From NCBI GenBank assembly GCA_964017195.1, contig OZ024893.1, forward strand, positions 53,161,415 through 53,225,414: a DNA stretch of 64,000 bases, read 5' to 3'. This document shows positions 11,870 to 24,044 of the stretch, in pieces (within the stretch, counting starts at the first letter, position 1; the number at the start of each line of letters is the position of its first letter). Made by a program: the position numbers and the translations under genes. The notes below the pieces were generated by a model that worked only from the letters and a program-made list of their open reading frames with translations, did no database searches and was not told where the DNA came from. The stretch comes from Siderastrea radians. Its lineage: Eukaryota > Cnidaria > Anthozoa > Scleractinia > Rhizangiidae.

Positions 11870-12607
11870 AGAATAAGCTTATTCATCTGTGGGAATCCAC
11901 GCTGGGTATGACTAAAGGCTCCCCCAAACAAGGAAATGTTGTTCTGGAAACATATTGTTTCCCCGAATGTTTCATTGAGCCCACAAACGAGTGGGAAACA
12001 ACGTTTGCTAGCCGTGCAATTTAGGAAATACAGCTGCGCGACCACAGAATCTAGTCAACATTGAGTTCCTGGGCGCGAAAACGTGGAAATATTTGTTGCG
12101 GAAACAAATCAGGGGCAAACAACGAGAACATTTTAGCAAAATACTTCAAATGCCATTTAATACAAATTGATCTGTTGGATTTTTTAGCTGAAAATTTAGG
12201 CCGCAGAAAATTTTACGAAACAGAACCCTATCCGCAGAATTTCCGCGCTGCTGATGGCTCTCCGAAAATGCTGGCTGACCTTATTTTGCACTCTAAACGA
12301 CATATTTGCCCCTTCGAAAACAATAGGAACCAATAAGTCCTCTTGTTACGAAAGTCCGACGCGATGTTTTGCCGAAGAAATCTCTACCTTTCACTGCAAT
12401 CTAATCCGAAATTTCAGACGACTATAGGCCTTCCGAACAGATATTCCCCGAAATGAGCCGTTGGGTGCCCCTGACAAAATGTCTTTGAAAAAGAAACATT
12501 TTTAAAAATGTTTCCGCAACAAATGTTTTTTTCTGTCACGCGCAAACAAGGAAAAATTGAGGGAAACGTGTTTCTGCAACAGTGTTTCCTCTTTTGGGGG
12601 TCGAATC
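11870..12607. repeat. GGAAACA/TGTTTCC-rich element, intron 2 of copy A (paralogue ~53200-53960)
   Basis: Repeated GTTGCGGAAACA and TGTTTCCGCAACA half sites in both orientations, especially at 11940-12000, 12090-12110 and 12490-12595. Probably an old DNA transposon; borders not resolved. Confidence 0.45.
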
Positions 12608-14049
12608 CAGGGGCGTAGCTACCTGTACGCACGTACACACGTGCGTATCTGAAAAAATGTCGAAGGTTAAAAGAAAACAAAACGAAACAAAACAACAGAA
12701 ATATAAAACAGACGGGAAATATGCGATGGTTGAGAAAAGCACAATCATTGCTCAACTTTCCTTTTTTCTTTGAAATATTAATTTTCCAAAAAAAAAGACA
12801 CCGTTTTTTGCAAATTCCAGAGAAGCCACTTGATTGGTGGACTCAATGTTGATGCTAGTGTAGGCAAAGGCGAAAAATTGGGGGGGGGAAGGGGGGCTGA
12901 GGATGACTAAGGTCCGGTTCAGACGCGAGACTTTCCACAGCCGAACTTCAGAATTCGAATTTAGCCTTCCCAAATTAGACAGTAAGATTTTCAACATCTA
13001 TTATTCATCCGTTCTTGGGATCACCATTTCTCTGCATTGATTTTGAAAGAGAAATTTTCTCCCCGAAAAGCCATGATGGACCAGCTGTGGACTGGAAATG
13101 GCGGCTGTTCTGTATCAACGCTGCTTATTGCCATGTGTTTTAAAAGGAGAATTATCAAAGCTATTATTTCAATTTATGCTCTCACAACGACAAAGAAGGA
13201 TATATGATCAAGGGGGCTGCTGGCTATGGCAAGGCAAAAAAGGGCAAAAATCTCATTTTTTTTTTCAAAACAGTACTTTGTTGCAGTTTTGAGCCTTTAA
13301 TGTATTTTGCCTTTTGGATAATACCCTGAGTGTCGGAGTTTTCACTTTAATTAAACTCGTGTTTGAAACTCAAGCGGCAAAACTGTGACAACGAGGAGTA
13401 ATGGGTCGAGGGAAAAAATGTCTCGGGCCCTTTTTTAAAACATGGATGCAGTTTTTTTCATCCTATTGTATATTTTGAGAAAGGTCCCATGAAGCCAGGT
13501 GTAATGACATCCATATAACAAAAACTTTAAAACCAACCAATTTTAACTTTCCCAAGTGGCAAACAAAATCGTTCATTCCAAGCAAAATTATAAATGAAAT
13601 TCTGATCTGTGCACAGTCAAAAATAAAGAACGGACACAATAGCATGGACTATCAATTTGTAAGAGAGTTCTGATACGATTCAAAGAGCGACAACTGTCTG
13701 ATTTTCATGCACTATAGTCCATAAAATAACTAAAAATGTACACTACTGTGTTAGAAGAATACTAATTTTAGACGCATTTCCAGCCATTTAAGAAGACCTG
13801 AATTTCAAATTTTCCCGGGAGTGCGCTGCCTTCTTATCCTCCAAGCCAATGCTCACGGTTTAACCAAGAAAATCTACATAAAGCTTTACGGCCTAGTTGC
13901 CATTCCCTCCATTCATGTATAAGCCTCACCATACTGTTACGAAAACCAAATGCAACCAAGGAATATGGAAACGATGTAAGAGTACTGAGGTTTTAGGGTG
14001 GATTTGGAAAATTGTGCGTACCTCTGGAAAAATCCTGGCTACGCCCCTG
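12608..14049. mobile_element. hAT-like non-autonomous element, unit A only
   Basis: Ends are CAGGGGCGTAGCTACC and its near reverse complement GGCTACGCCCCTG, 1,442 bp in intron 2 of copy A. Unit B has uninterrupted sequence at ~53965. The 8-bp flanks match only partly (GTCGAATC against GCCACTTC). No transposase recognised. Confidence 0.65.
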
Positions 14050-16594
14050 GCCACTTCGTCTTATCGATAAACAAGGAGACAGAGGGGTTAAATAGAGCGG
14101 CCACTGCTATTATAAAGGCAATTGTGGCTGTAAGGTTATTTGGAGAATTTTCTGACTGAACAAACAAGGTCCCCTCAAGTTTCACAAAAGCTGATAGCTA
14201 TTGACAAAACTTCGATTTTTCACAATCTGAAACAAAAGGCCTTCCGCGATCAATCCCACAACGGAACCTTAAAAGAGGCAAGATCCGGTCTGTCCTCCAT
14301 TTGTTTGTTATTCCTTCCATTCACATAAGCCAATTCTAAAAATTTATGCTGCAAAGCAGTGAAAACGTATGACCTTTGAGTGGTTAGTAATAATTTACAC
14401 TAGCCTGGTACCGTGACGTTGGTACGATTAGGGACCTTTATACAAAAACATCACAGCGACGGCAAACAGAACATTGCAGAGGTTTTCATAGGGTTTAATT
14501 AGCAAACAAATGGCGCTGCGCGTGTATTATACATTTTGGCACATTGCTTTACTCTCCTCTGCCAAAAAAGTGGAGAACGTGACCACAGAAAGAAGAATTT
14601 CCTTTCCCTATCTTAAACTTGACCGCCGTCCCTTCAAATTCATCTTCTGGAGAGTTCCGACTGCATGAGACAAATCACTCGATTTGCCGTGAAACTGAGG
14701 AGAAGATCAAATTTACGTGACCTTTTTTCACAGACGTTTTTTCTTAGCGTTCCCATCGTATTTGCATTACTAAGTTTCCCATTGCATGCATGCTCGCGCC
14801 CAAGGCACTCTTTCTTCTGGTCTGCCTCTCGCACGAGTCTGTCGTGTGAGTTTCCAAACAAATGTCATGACGATATCTCGCATGAAATGTTCGCGTGACT
14901 TCCGAACAAGTGATGATATCAATATTTCCCAATATGGACCAAACAATCAAGCCACGCAAGTTCAGTGGATATTATGAATTGACTAATTATTATGGGTCTT
15001 TAGAAAGTTATGTGGACAGAACATTCCACCTATTTCGGTTAACGAAACGTCAATAAGTATAAAAATTACTCATAGTCATTTATTCGTCTTTTCGACTTTT
15101 TCGCAGAAGGCCCACCAAAATTGTAAGGGATATTAAGTTCGACCCACTTAACCCTTTAAAACCCAACAATGACCGGCATTTAACATCTCATGACATTTCT
15201 ACATGATGAAAATTTAAGTGATGAGAATGAAGGAAACGATCGCCAAAACTAAGTTTTTTCATGTTCAAACAAATTTCTTTTAACTTGTACTACGAGAAAT
15301 ATATAGAGGCCAGTGAGGAGGATGGAAGATAGGCACGTTGATTTTGAGCCTAGAAGCTGAAGGATTTGTTGTTTGAAAGTTAAACCCCTCAGGCAATCAA
15401 TCAGAATATTATATTTGTTTTCATTTATGATCCTGTTTAGCCGTTAATAAAACAGACTACGTGTAGACACACTGAACAAAGGTGATTCATAATAAATTGT
15501 CGAGGAAGTGATTCTCACCTTGAACAAGTGGACAGATATTCCATGCTGTGATTCCCCCTTGACTTGTATACTGCCCCACACCGATCTCCAGAATTGTAAC
15601 AGGGAATCCAGCCACCATCGATGCATCAGGCATATCAAGTAGGGGATGAGAAAACTGCCTGATAATTGAAACAAGCTGTTAATGAGACATGATAACTCCA
15701 GTTGATGTGCGGTTTTTCAACTTTAAAATCGTCATTGCGACAGCATGTTAAAAGGAGTCGCGAGATTCGTGCCTCAAAGACTTGGCTTTAATCCTGCACA
15801 ACTTCAAAATTGCATATTTACATTGATTCTAGAAACAAGGAAGATTACTTCTAAAGCCTTTATATGCTTTCAAGCCCATGGAAACTTAACATTTTGGGTA
15901 CGAACCCCCCCTCCCCCCCTCCCCGGTTAAATTTTTGCTTTTTTGAATAAAATGACTTTTTCTCTGGATCAACATTTCTTTGGGGGTGGCGGTGGGGGCG
16001 GGTTATTTCTAGCGTAGGTGAGGCCAAACAGTTTTTAAAAGATGTGTTGAGGTTTACATTCGGGTTTGTACATGCGCGTTTTTTACTTTTTTAAATGTAT
16101 TATTTATTATTGTCATGATTCAAATTTCACATTGTTCGCCTGGCTTTTATTGGAATTGCTTTTCATTAGAGTCGTGTTATGAATTTCTACATGAGGTTTT
16201 AAGCCTGGTTTTGCTTCGATAAACGTTAAGCAGGGGTTATCGTAATCTGCTTTTGTAGAAAAAGCAATCAAAATCACAAAGCCTTCCTTAGTTTCCTTGC
16301 TCTAAAAAATTAGCTTTAAGAAGTAATTATATTGACCAGAAACGAAAGAAAGCGTGTATTTACCTCCTCCATTTTTGAAACACAGGTATGGAAATCGCCA
16401 CACGTTACCAAGGCCAATGGAAAAGCCGCTCAAAGCCAGAAGAAAATCAAGCTTTGAAGACCAAGTCTCTCGTTCCTTGACATTTTCGAACTCCATTTTG
16501 AATTTGGACCTCTGGTCTCACGCAAAACGTAAAAACGTGAAAACTGAAAAAAAAAAGTATAGATACGGTTTAGATTGGGATCACCAAGTCTTAA

Positions 16595-16816
16595 CCCTTA
16601 AAGTCCCAGTGTCAGCAGATCAATTCTCCTTACTAGTCACCATACATTTGTTGTAGTGCTAGTTGGGAGAAGTTGTTCTAATATCAAAAGAGTTATCATT
16701 CCCTTAATTCTCATTCCCTGGTGATCATTCCCTTAAATCTTAACAACTGTGCACTTAATTGTGCATTGATATTACAAGGAGAAAACTGATGCTCATCACT
16801 ATTGGAGCTTAAAGGG
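16595..16816. mobile_element. piggyBac-like MITE upstream of copy A, shared with unit B
   Basis: TTAA-flanked, starts CCCTTAAAGTCCC and ends GGAGCTTAAAGGG. It occurs at the same place in unit B (57676-57897, also 222 bp), so it predates the duplication. Confidence 0.75.
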
Positions 16817-16820
16817 TTAA

Positions 16821-19800
16821 TCGAAAAAGAAAAAAAGATACATTGTCATAAAAATTATGCCAAACTATTGTATCTTTGGATGTTTTTAAACAGTTTTCAA
16901 GAACAACCATAATTTTATAGAACTCAGTATTGTATTAGTAGTTTACTATTTAAGTTACTTAATTTAGAAAAATATAGATTAGTTTATGATATATTGTGTA
17001 ACTGATCACTGAATAGCCTCATGTGGGGATGTGTTTAATAAATATGTGTAAAATGTATGTGTATTATGCTCGAGTAAACACGGGAGGTTACTTTTCTAGA
17101 CAGGCTAAACACAGATTTATGTCACCCCACTGAAGGAATAATTTTTAAAATCAGTCTTGCGTGATGGAGATTAAAAGCTACTAGACGAATGGAAGACACA
17201 TCTAAGAGCCTATAGCTAGAAATTGAAAAGATACATGATTTATAACGGCAAAGCTTCGACAGCAAGATGGACACGAGACATGCCAATGTTAAAAATTACG
17301 TAGTGGGAGGATTTGGCTGTCAGAAACAATAGCAGAAATCACGGGTAAAGCGAGTGATTTTGCAATGGCAGTCATATCGTTTACGTCGATCGCCAAGTGT
17401 GCATTGAGTGACTAAATATCAGCTTTTTTCCTTTCATTATTAGAAACAATTTGTTTGTAAGCAACAAGTCTCGTTTTAGAAGCACCGAAAGCTGGGGATT
17501 ACAGACGAATTAGTATACATAAAAACCTCCAAGTAACATGGTTCCTAAGCTTTCTATATTAAGGCGTTATTTTAATTCGATCACGTCTTTTTTCGTCTGT
17601 AAAGGAGCTCAAGTCCAACAAATCTTCCCATTTCCTGCTCCAAAATTTTGAGCTCTCACACGCGTACTTCTTTCCAGTAGCAAATTTAATTTTTGCTAAG
17701 AAATGGCAAGATTTTACCTTAAATCGATCCAAATCCTGATATTTGCAAAATAAACATTAGCTGAATTCATCTTGAAGTGAAAGTCCAAATCAGTCCTGCG
17801 CACTAGGCGTCAATTGTCGGGCAATGAGCCCCCGGGAGAAATAGAGCAGTTATTGCAAATCATTCTACAAACTCGTGATGTGGATGGCTATTTCCTTAGT
17901 AAAACTTAAATTTGGCGATTTAGGAATTGTTCAAGCTTGCCATTTCTCAGGTTATTTTTGACGATTTTAAACGGTTTCCTTTACTTTTCTGGCATCAAAT
18001 CGTAACTCTTAGCGACTACTTTAAGTGGCACTGAATAATAATAAAAAGTAGAAGGCCTTATTAAAAATCGTGTGTTGATACAGAGTGTCCTTCAGTCTTT
18101 TACTCGTGTAGCTGAAAGTAGGGTAGTTTTTCTCGACATGCTGTACACATGTATTTTCGACTATGACTTAGAAGTGCTAAAACAAGAAATAAACTAATTT
18201 TGTAAGTACACCATTGTCGTAGTAAAGTCAAATCAGTTGTAATGATAAAAATGAAACTAAATAGATAAGGCTCTTTCTTTGCTCGAGAGTTACCCGTGGA
18301 AAGCAAAAATCGATCAAATGCATAAATATGCTTCGAGGCAGAAACTATGCCCTCTGTTTCAATGTAAATTGACAAAAGTTGGACCAAAAAAGATGCCTTT
18401 TAGTGCGATTTGAAAACGGCTGTGCAAACTGGCGGCGATTTCACGGCAATTTCAGATTTGATGTGAGGAGACCGCATGTGACTGATAAAGGCTATCTGGG
18501 TGCCCCGATCTGGGGCACCCAGATAGGAAACTTTGACGTGTTCATGCTCACAACAAAATCGCAATTAAATCGTCGAAATATTAAGTAATATCGCAGTAAC
18601 AAAAAAAAAATCGTTAAAAATCGTTATAATAACCACAGCAGAAATTCCGCTTTTCAAGTAAAAAGGAACGACAAAACATGTTTACGTTAATGCCCTTATA
18701 CGCCCTTAAAATGGACAAATTAAGAATTTTCCTTTCTCAGGATAGTTACGAAAAGGGAAACCGAGTTACCAACGATTCGGAAGTGAATTGAGAACTGAAA
18801 ATGCACTGAAAATGCGGGAACGCCTTTTCTTTTCTTCTATTGATGGAGTTCAAAGAGCAAGTCATTATTGCCTTACCTTTTAATTTTCAGCAGTGTTTTC
18901 CAATCTCACGAACCTCACAGCTGCATGCACCTCAGAAGTTTAGTGTAACAATGAATATGTGACTGAGAATTGAGCTATAAAAACATTTTTGTGTGTACTT
19001 TGAACTTTCAAAATCTTCCTCGCGTTTACACCCGTGATTAGAGGTGCAGGTCACACGCTCACGTACGCGGAAGATTTACCCTACAACATGCGTGATGCGG
19101 AGTGTCGAGTTGCAAGCACGGAGGATAATTTTCAACTGTCATTGCTCAAAATAAAAGGTTAACATTTACCAGATAGACCATTTCCGGTGCTTTTAATTGT
19201 AATCTTTAGATTATTATTTTAAAAGTCGCTTCACGTCGGAGAATTCCCTCAAATCTCAAACATTCCGGTTTCGGACATCAGGCTTTTAAATGCATGCAGT
19301 GATCTGAGCGTTTCAGACGAAGCTTCTTCCCCAGTACCATCTTAATGGCAAACGGCAAAGGCATAGACTATAAATAAAATGTTATGTTATATTACAAATG
19401 TTCTTAACTTAAATTAAGATTTTGTTAATCCCTGAGTCCCAAGAGGCAGTCCTAATAGGATAGATTTTGTAATTTTTGTTCGTTTACTGTAAACTGAACG
19501 CACTGTAATTCATTTTTAGTGCAAAGATGTGGCTAATAAACATTATGAGTAGGCGTTCGTAGTTTCTAGGTTCGTGCACATTCAGGAAATGCTTCCATCT
19601 GCGGATTATTTTCTAACCTTTAACCTTGTGCATTTACAATTACATTTACTTTAGCATTGACACTGTGTATGGGTGATACAGAGCATCGAAGACGCTTGGC
19701 CCATGCACAGGCATATCGTCCATAACTTGTTGTTCTCGGTTCAGAAGGTCAGTATATATTCTTTCCGGCTCTTAATAAATACTTGGAGTTTCGAAGAGTG

Positions 19801-20426
19801 AACTGTTCCTTTAGATATTTAGGATACGTAGAAACAAACAACTGGCAAAAAGGAGTGTTTAACCACCAAAACCGCATCAAATTAAAGTTGAACCGTGGCC
19901 TTGATTATATTATTAACTGGCAGAAAGGGATGTCGTATGATCAGTAGCACAGGGACCTGTACTTCGTGACTTGTGGACCTGTAAGACCCGCCGTTTTAGT
20001 TCTGGATTTTATATTATGCAGTAATAGGAAAAAGCTTTTTTCACAAACTTGAATTTTGAGTACAACTTGAAAAATTCAGTTAAACAGTATGGTACACAGA
20101 CTTCGTATTTGAATGTTCGAGACTGAATTGACTATCACATGGAAATGTATCTTGAACTAAATCTTATTTAAATTGCAGATAATTATTCATGAATCTGGCA
20201 TTATTCAATTTTATTTCTCACTGTTTTTTCTTTATTACGAGTGGAAAGAAAAGTATGTGCAAAGAGTTACTTGTGCCTCGATTCTTTCCTAACAGGCGCT
20301 TAGAAACCCTGACAACATTTTTATAGGGGAGCCATGATGATCATCTAAACAAAGAACTGTCATCTTCTGCCTGGGTTTTCAAGCCAGGACTTTTCCTACT
20401 GAGTGATACTTTGCAAACACGTGGAG
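16821..20426. other. Upstream intergenic DNA of copy A
   Basis: Alignable to 57902-62271 in unit B. No coding exon with support, apart from the hairpin at 18492-18526. A 46-nt ATG-to-donor segment at 20427-20472 (MMFNGQQFKRLLKSS, then G|GTAATG) is length-conserved in unit B (62272-62317) but differs at three of fifteen residues. Confidence 0.4.
18492..18526. repeat. Perfect 35-bp hairpin CTATCTGGGTGCCCC / GGGGCACCCAGATAG
   Basis: Conserved as an imperfect hairpin at 59767-59800 in unit B. Confidence 0.8.
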
Positions 20427-20770
20427 ATGATGTTTAACGGTCAACAGTTCAAACGTCTTCTAAAATCTTCAGGTAATGTAAATATAGCTTCATGCAATAG
20501 TTACATGGTTTTATTGCTTATTGTAGCATTATTTAACTAACACAGTGGACATGTTAGTTTAAGCTATGTGAAATTCGTTCACTTTTATCAGTCGCTTCAA
20601 GTCTCGAAAGGCAGTAATTTCATTCCTCCATCTCATTCCCGGGGGAGGGGTACTGAAGTACTGATTAATGACGGGTAGGTGCGGGGGGCCTTTTTGGGAT
20701 AAAAATATTTCTGTTGGACTGTTTTTTTGGGTAGAAAGATTTTCGTAGGATTTTCTTTATAGTTAATAAA

Positions 20771-21050
20771 ATTGGGGAGGGAGGGGGGGGGGCAGGGGTG
20801 TTTAAACCTCCCGCTTCCCGCAACCTTTCATTCTTTCATTCATCCCTGTTCCCGCTCCGTATTTGTTGGCTCCCGCCTCTTCGCATTTCTTCAAATGCAA
20901 AATATTGCACGATGTTGCGTAATTTTTTTCCTTTTTTCTCCCCTTTCCGCCACCTTAGGAATCCCGCTTCCCACCCCCTCTTCTTCCGCCTCCCGTAGAC
21001 CTTGCCCCCCTTTTCTCCTGGTCTCCCACCCCCTATCCCCCACCAAATAA
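20771..21050. mobile_element. G/C-tract MITE (CTCCCGCTTCCCG family), unit A
   Basis: Begins with a poly-G run and CAGGGGTGTTTAAACC, ends in CCCC runs; contains many CTCCCGC and TTCCCGC motifs. A second family member is at 38071-38340, and the unit B paralogue at 62614-63207 is interrupted by a 304-bp insert. Confidence 0.55.
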
Positions 21051-21508
21051 AAAGCATGTGTTTCTCGAGGTTCTCAATTTGATCTCATTCACTCATTGAA
21101 TCAGTTTCATTTGCAGTGAGAAAGATACGTTGAAGCATAAACCTGTAATCTGTCCCAGAATCTCTTGGCTCAGTTTCTGGGAATAAAAATGACTTTTTAT
21201 TTAACGTTGTGGCCCTTTGGACTTTTTTGGTCAGTTTTAGCTTAATAGGACTGTTTTGGGGTATAAATATTTGGCCTCATTTGCACCTTCCCGTATACAT
21301 CAGTAATATATCTCGACTCCTGGCCCTGGGGCTCTAGGACGATACTGAATCACATGTTATAATGTATATTATATAGAAGGAGGTGGGTTATCCGAGGAGG
21401 AAGATAATGATCACTTTTCCCAGGAGCCCATGGGCTCCTGCTTTTCTTTATATAATGCTCAGAACAACAAATATGTTGACATGAAAAAAGATTGTCTGAA
21501 TAATTCTG

Positions 21509-21635
21509 GCGCGGTCATCTTTACGAGGTCTGAGACCAAGTAAATAAGTTCGGAGTTTTTTCGGATTTCCCGATCGGGTGTTACGAACGATTTCCGAAGG
21601 TTTCTGTGTCTCAGACCTCAAAAACATGACCGCAC
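21509..21635. mobile_element. Small inverted-repeat element (paralogue ~63786-63912)
   Basis: GCGGTCAT..GAGGTCTGAGAC and its complement GTCTCAGACCTC..ATGACCGC bound ~127 bp; present in both units just upstream of the ATG exon-like segment. Confidence 0.55.
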
Positions 21636-22018
21636 CGGAATTAAGGACGGCGCCTCCTTTCGTTACTGCGCATACCATACATACGTTCTGCACATCTCGG
21701 GACATTAAAAAATTTGCCCACTAATACAACAACTTTTTTGCGCGGTTTATGACTATGTGGAAAAAGCAGATCTTAGCAAGCAGGGCTATCAGAATCCAAA
21801 AACAAAATTGAGCTTATATTTAGAAAGAAAGTGCCAGACATTCTTTGTATTTTAACGCTTTTTTAGAACTATGGTTGCTAGATTATCTCTGAAAAATGCG
21901 TGGTTACCCACATTTTTCTTTTTGGTTTCCAATAACCCTTGCTAAGATCTTCTCTTTCCCAATAGTTATAACCTTTGCAAAAGTACATCACTATTAGGAG
22001 GCACCGTCCTCGATCAAA

Positions 22019-22068
22019 ATGGCCGCCGTCGCCGATCAAAGACATGCACAGCGCCATGCACAGCAAAG
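22019..22068 (+). CDS. Possible first coding exon (unit A), plus strand, partial
   Basis: ATG in strong context (aaaATGG) opens MAAVADQRHAQRHAQQ and meets a consensus donor AAAG|GTAAGC. Unit B has the counterpart at 63927-63964, 12 nt shorter but in frame, with the same donor. The upstream sequence is CpG-bearing, promoter-like DNA. No downstream exon was identified, so this may be a 5' exon of an unrecognised gene or a chance ORF. Confidence 0.28.
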
Positions 22069-22642
22069 GTAAGCAAACTACCGTCTTAATATTTGATTTG
22101 AGGGGCCCCCTGTACAACCGTTTGGGTTCACAAAAAACAGTTTTAAAAATCTACCTTTTGATCATAATTAATCACAATAAGACAGTGTTTTTAAGGCCGC
22201 TGGTGACTTCTGCAAGGCAACTGAAGTTTTGACGGAGGTCTTACGCACCTGTCTTAGGTTAAAAAGCTTTTGCATACTCTTGGACGTTTGGGAACCGATT
22301 CCGTTAAAACTTAACAGGGAAATGGTGGAAGTGCAGCAAGGTTGTTTCTTTTTTCAGATTACCCTTCTTTGTGATGGTTTGAGCTTGCAAAGTTAAGAAT
22401 GATTTGTAAAACGTGACTTTGAGTCCAAGACAACGCGTCTTGATTTACCACTCATTGATCAGTTAAGACCTCTGTTGTGTCACAACAGAAGCTGATTTTA
22501 TGATTTTTAGACTTCGGTGCTCGGTCAAATTTTCTTGTGGTGATGCGGTGTTTTGCTTATTATTTTGGCAGTGTTGCCCCTCAGCACCCCCCCCCCCCTC
22601 TCTCTCCATACGGGCACAAAAACTGAGCTAGTGCTCAATGCA

Positions 22643-23104
22643 TACCGTAAACTGCTGCTTGTAAGCCCCCTTCAGTTATAAGTCACCCCGGTTATAGGCC
22701 CATCTACATTTAAACAAACAAAATAAATCCGCTAATAAGCCCCTCGCCTCTAGTTTTCCTTGTTTCCTTAACATTAAGCACTCTCACAGAACACTGCGAA
22801 GGTGAACTCTGAGCTTCTGTTTTTTACATTCCAGTTGCGTTCGTGTTGTTACAGGTTTGATTTCGTTGTTAAAATTGAAATGAGCTCGATTTATTATGAC
22901 ATTTCAAAGGTTAATTAAAAACTGGTTAATTAAAAAAGTATTTCGATCCACATTGACGTGGCTCATTTTGAAACGTCTTTTCTTTTTTCCACTTATTAGC
23001 CCCCCCCCCCCCCAGATATAAGCCCCTCCGTTTACAAGCCCATGCACCCAAAACCCCTTACGAAGTTGTCTAAGCCCAGGGCTTATAAGCGGCAGTTCAC
23101 GGTA
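22643..23104. mobile_element. TA-flanked MITE with TATAAGCCC motifs
   Basis: Ends TACCGTAAACTGCTGCTT and inverted complement ending GCGGCAGTTCACGGTA. TAAGCCCC-type motifs recur through both halves. 462 bp including a poly-C run at ~23000. Confidence 0.65.
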
Positions 23105-23218
23105 TATTATGATTTTGATCTTTTTTTTTTTCAAATTTACAGTTGCTTGAAATACACTACTGAGATCAATATCTGTGCCACATTATTTAACACATACACT
23201 GTGCAATAAAATATCCGG

Positions 23219-23400
23219 CCTGATCAATCGATGAAATCGATAATCGATAACAATCGATGACAGTCAATGGCAATCGATAACAATTAATCGATTGATATCG
23301 GAAATCGATGACCAATCGATGGCCAAAAAATTTGTGTTTTTTAGTTGCCATCGATTATTATCGATTGTCATCGTTTGGCATCGATAATCATAGATTTCCA
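23219..23400. repeat. ATCGAT cluster
   Basis: More than ten ATCGAT or TCGATAA motifs in 180 bp, the two halves tending to be inverted (CAATCGATGACA, TGTCATCG). The cluster resumes at 26281-26355 beyond the inserted 2.2-kb element. Confidence 0.7.
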
Positions 23401-23772
23401 TATTTTTTGGGAGGTCAAAAGGAAATTTTACAGAAGAAATACGGTGAAATGAAATTACATAACGATCACAAATTTGTCCACGGAGAACATGGCGGAGAAA
23501 CCGAGTAAAGCATCAGACAAGATCCTTGCTACATTTTAATATTCCCGTGATTTATTTCTCCTATCTTCCTTGACATCCGGCTTGACATTGCGAAGCAATC
23601 ATTATCCTGTTCGTCTATAGTTCCAAAATCTGCGCACTACTTCCGCTAGATTACACGGTGCGCCGGATTTCGTTGGCTCGTCGCTTCGGTACAGTAATTT
23701 CTATCCTCGCGGGCACGTTTATCCCTCCTCCAGGACGCCATCTTGCTTTAGCATCATTAACTGGACTTCCTG

Positions 23773-23973
23773 TTACAGTGCTACCGAAATGAACAAATCT
23801 CCTGTCTTCTTCTGAGCAACGAATCGCTCGCCAACTTCAACAGAAAAAGGGCACTCGTGATAACACTTAACTTCAACCTGCTGGATATTCAAAATAAACT
23901 GACACGTGCTAACCGAGTTATTTGTGCAAAAGTCACCAGACACGTACGCGGTCACGAGCGGAACTAAATAATT
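23773..23973 (-). CDS. Unassigned possible coding exon
   Basis: A minus-strand frame after a TTATTTAG acceptor-like site reads LVTAYVSGDFCTNNSVSTCQ, then FILNIQQVEVKCYHECPFSV and on to VAQKKTGDLFISVAL and a stop. Four cysteines and mixed composition look more protein-like than neighbouring frames. No family recognised, no partner exon found. Confidence 0.25.
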   Translation of the reverse strand, partial: NYLVPLVTAYVSGDFCTNNSVSTCQFILNIQQVEVKCYHECPFSVEVGERFVAQKKTGDLFISVAL

Positions 23974-24044
23974 GATCGAAAATCGATCAAAAGCAAACAG
24001 CTTGACAGCAAATGACAATCAACAGTAGTCGACGATCGATGGTA

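Larger units (their letters stand above)
1536..16496 (-). pseudogene. SLC6-family transporter, copy A, all 13 exons present but frameshifted
   Basis: Direct paralogue of the transporter at 40629-57577, same strand and exon order. Exons on minus: 16364-16496, 15519-15658, 11529-11796, 11063-11189, 9380-9514, 8607-8714, 7510-7634, 6355-6461, 5748-5885, 5441-5543, 2734-2834, 2151-2317, 1536-1654. Splice dinucleotides are all kept. Against copy B, exon 2 is 8 nt longer, exon 6 is 4 nt longer, exons 12 and 13 are each 1 nt shorter, and exon 8 is cut by a hairpin MITE. The frame breaks inside TM2 and a full-length protein is not possible from the sequence as given. Exon 9 keeps the usual Gly in FVGIEA that copy B has lost, so this copy decayed recently. 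The two 1-nt differences lie in AAG/poly-A runs and could be sequencing errors; the +8 and +4 changes are harder to explain that way. Confidence 0.85.
853..22085. repeat. Duplication unit A, portion alignable inside the window
   Basis: Homology to 39953-64000 begins sharply at CAAGTTTTGGTGAA (853 and 39953) and continues through the transporter gene and upstream DNA to at least 22085 (63985 in unit B). The sequence before 853 and before 39953 is unrelated. Single-base differences are a few per cent by eye, and there are many one-sided insertions. Confidence 0.9.

Noticed and set aside
20427..20472. Short plus-strand exon MMFNG with donor
   Set aside because: Three of fifteen codons change between units with few silent changes, so no sign of constraint; kept only as a note.
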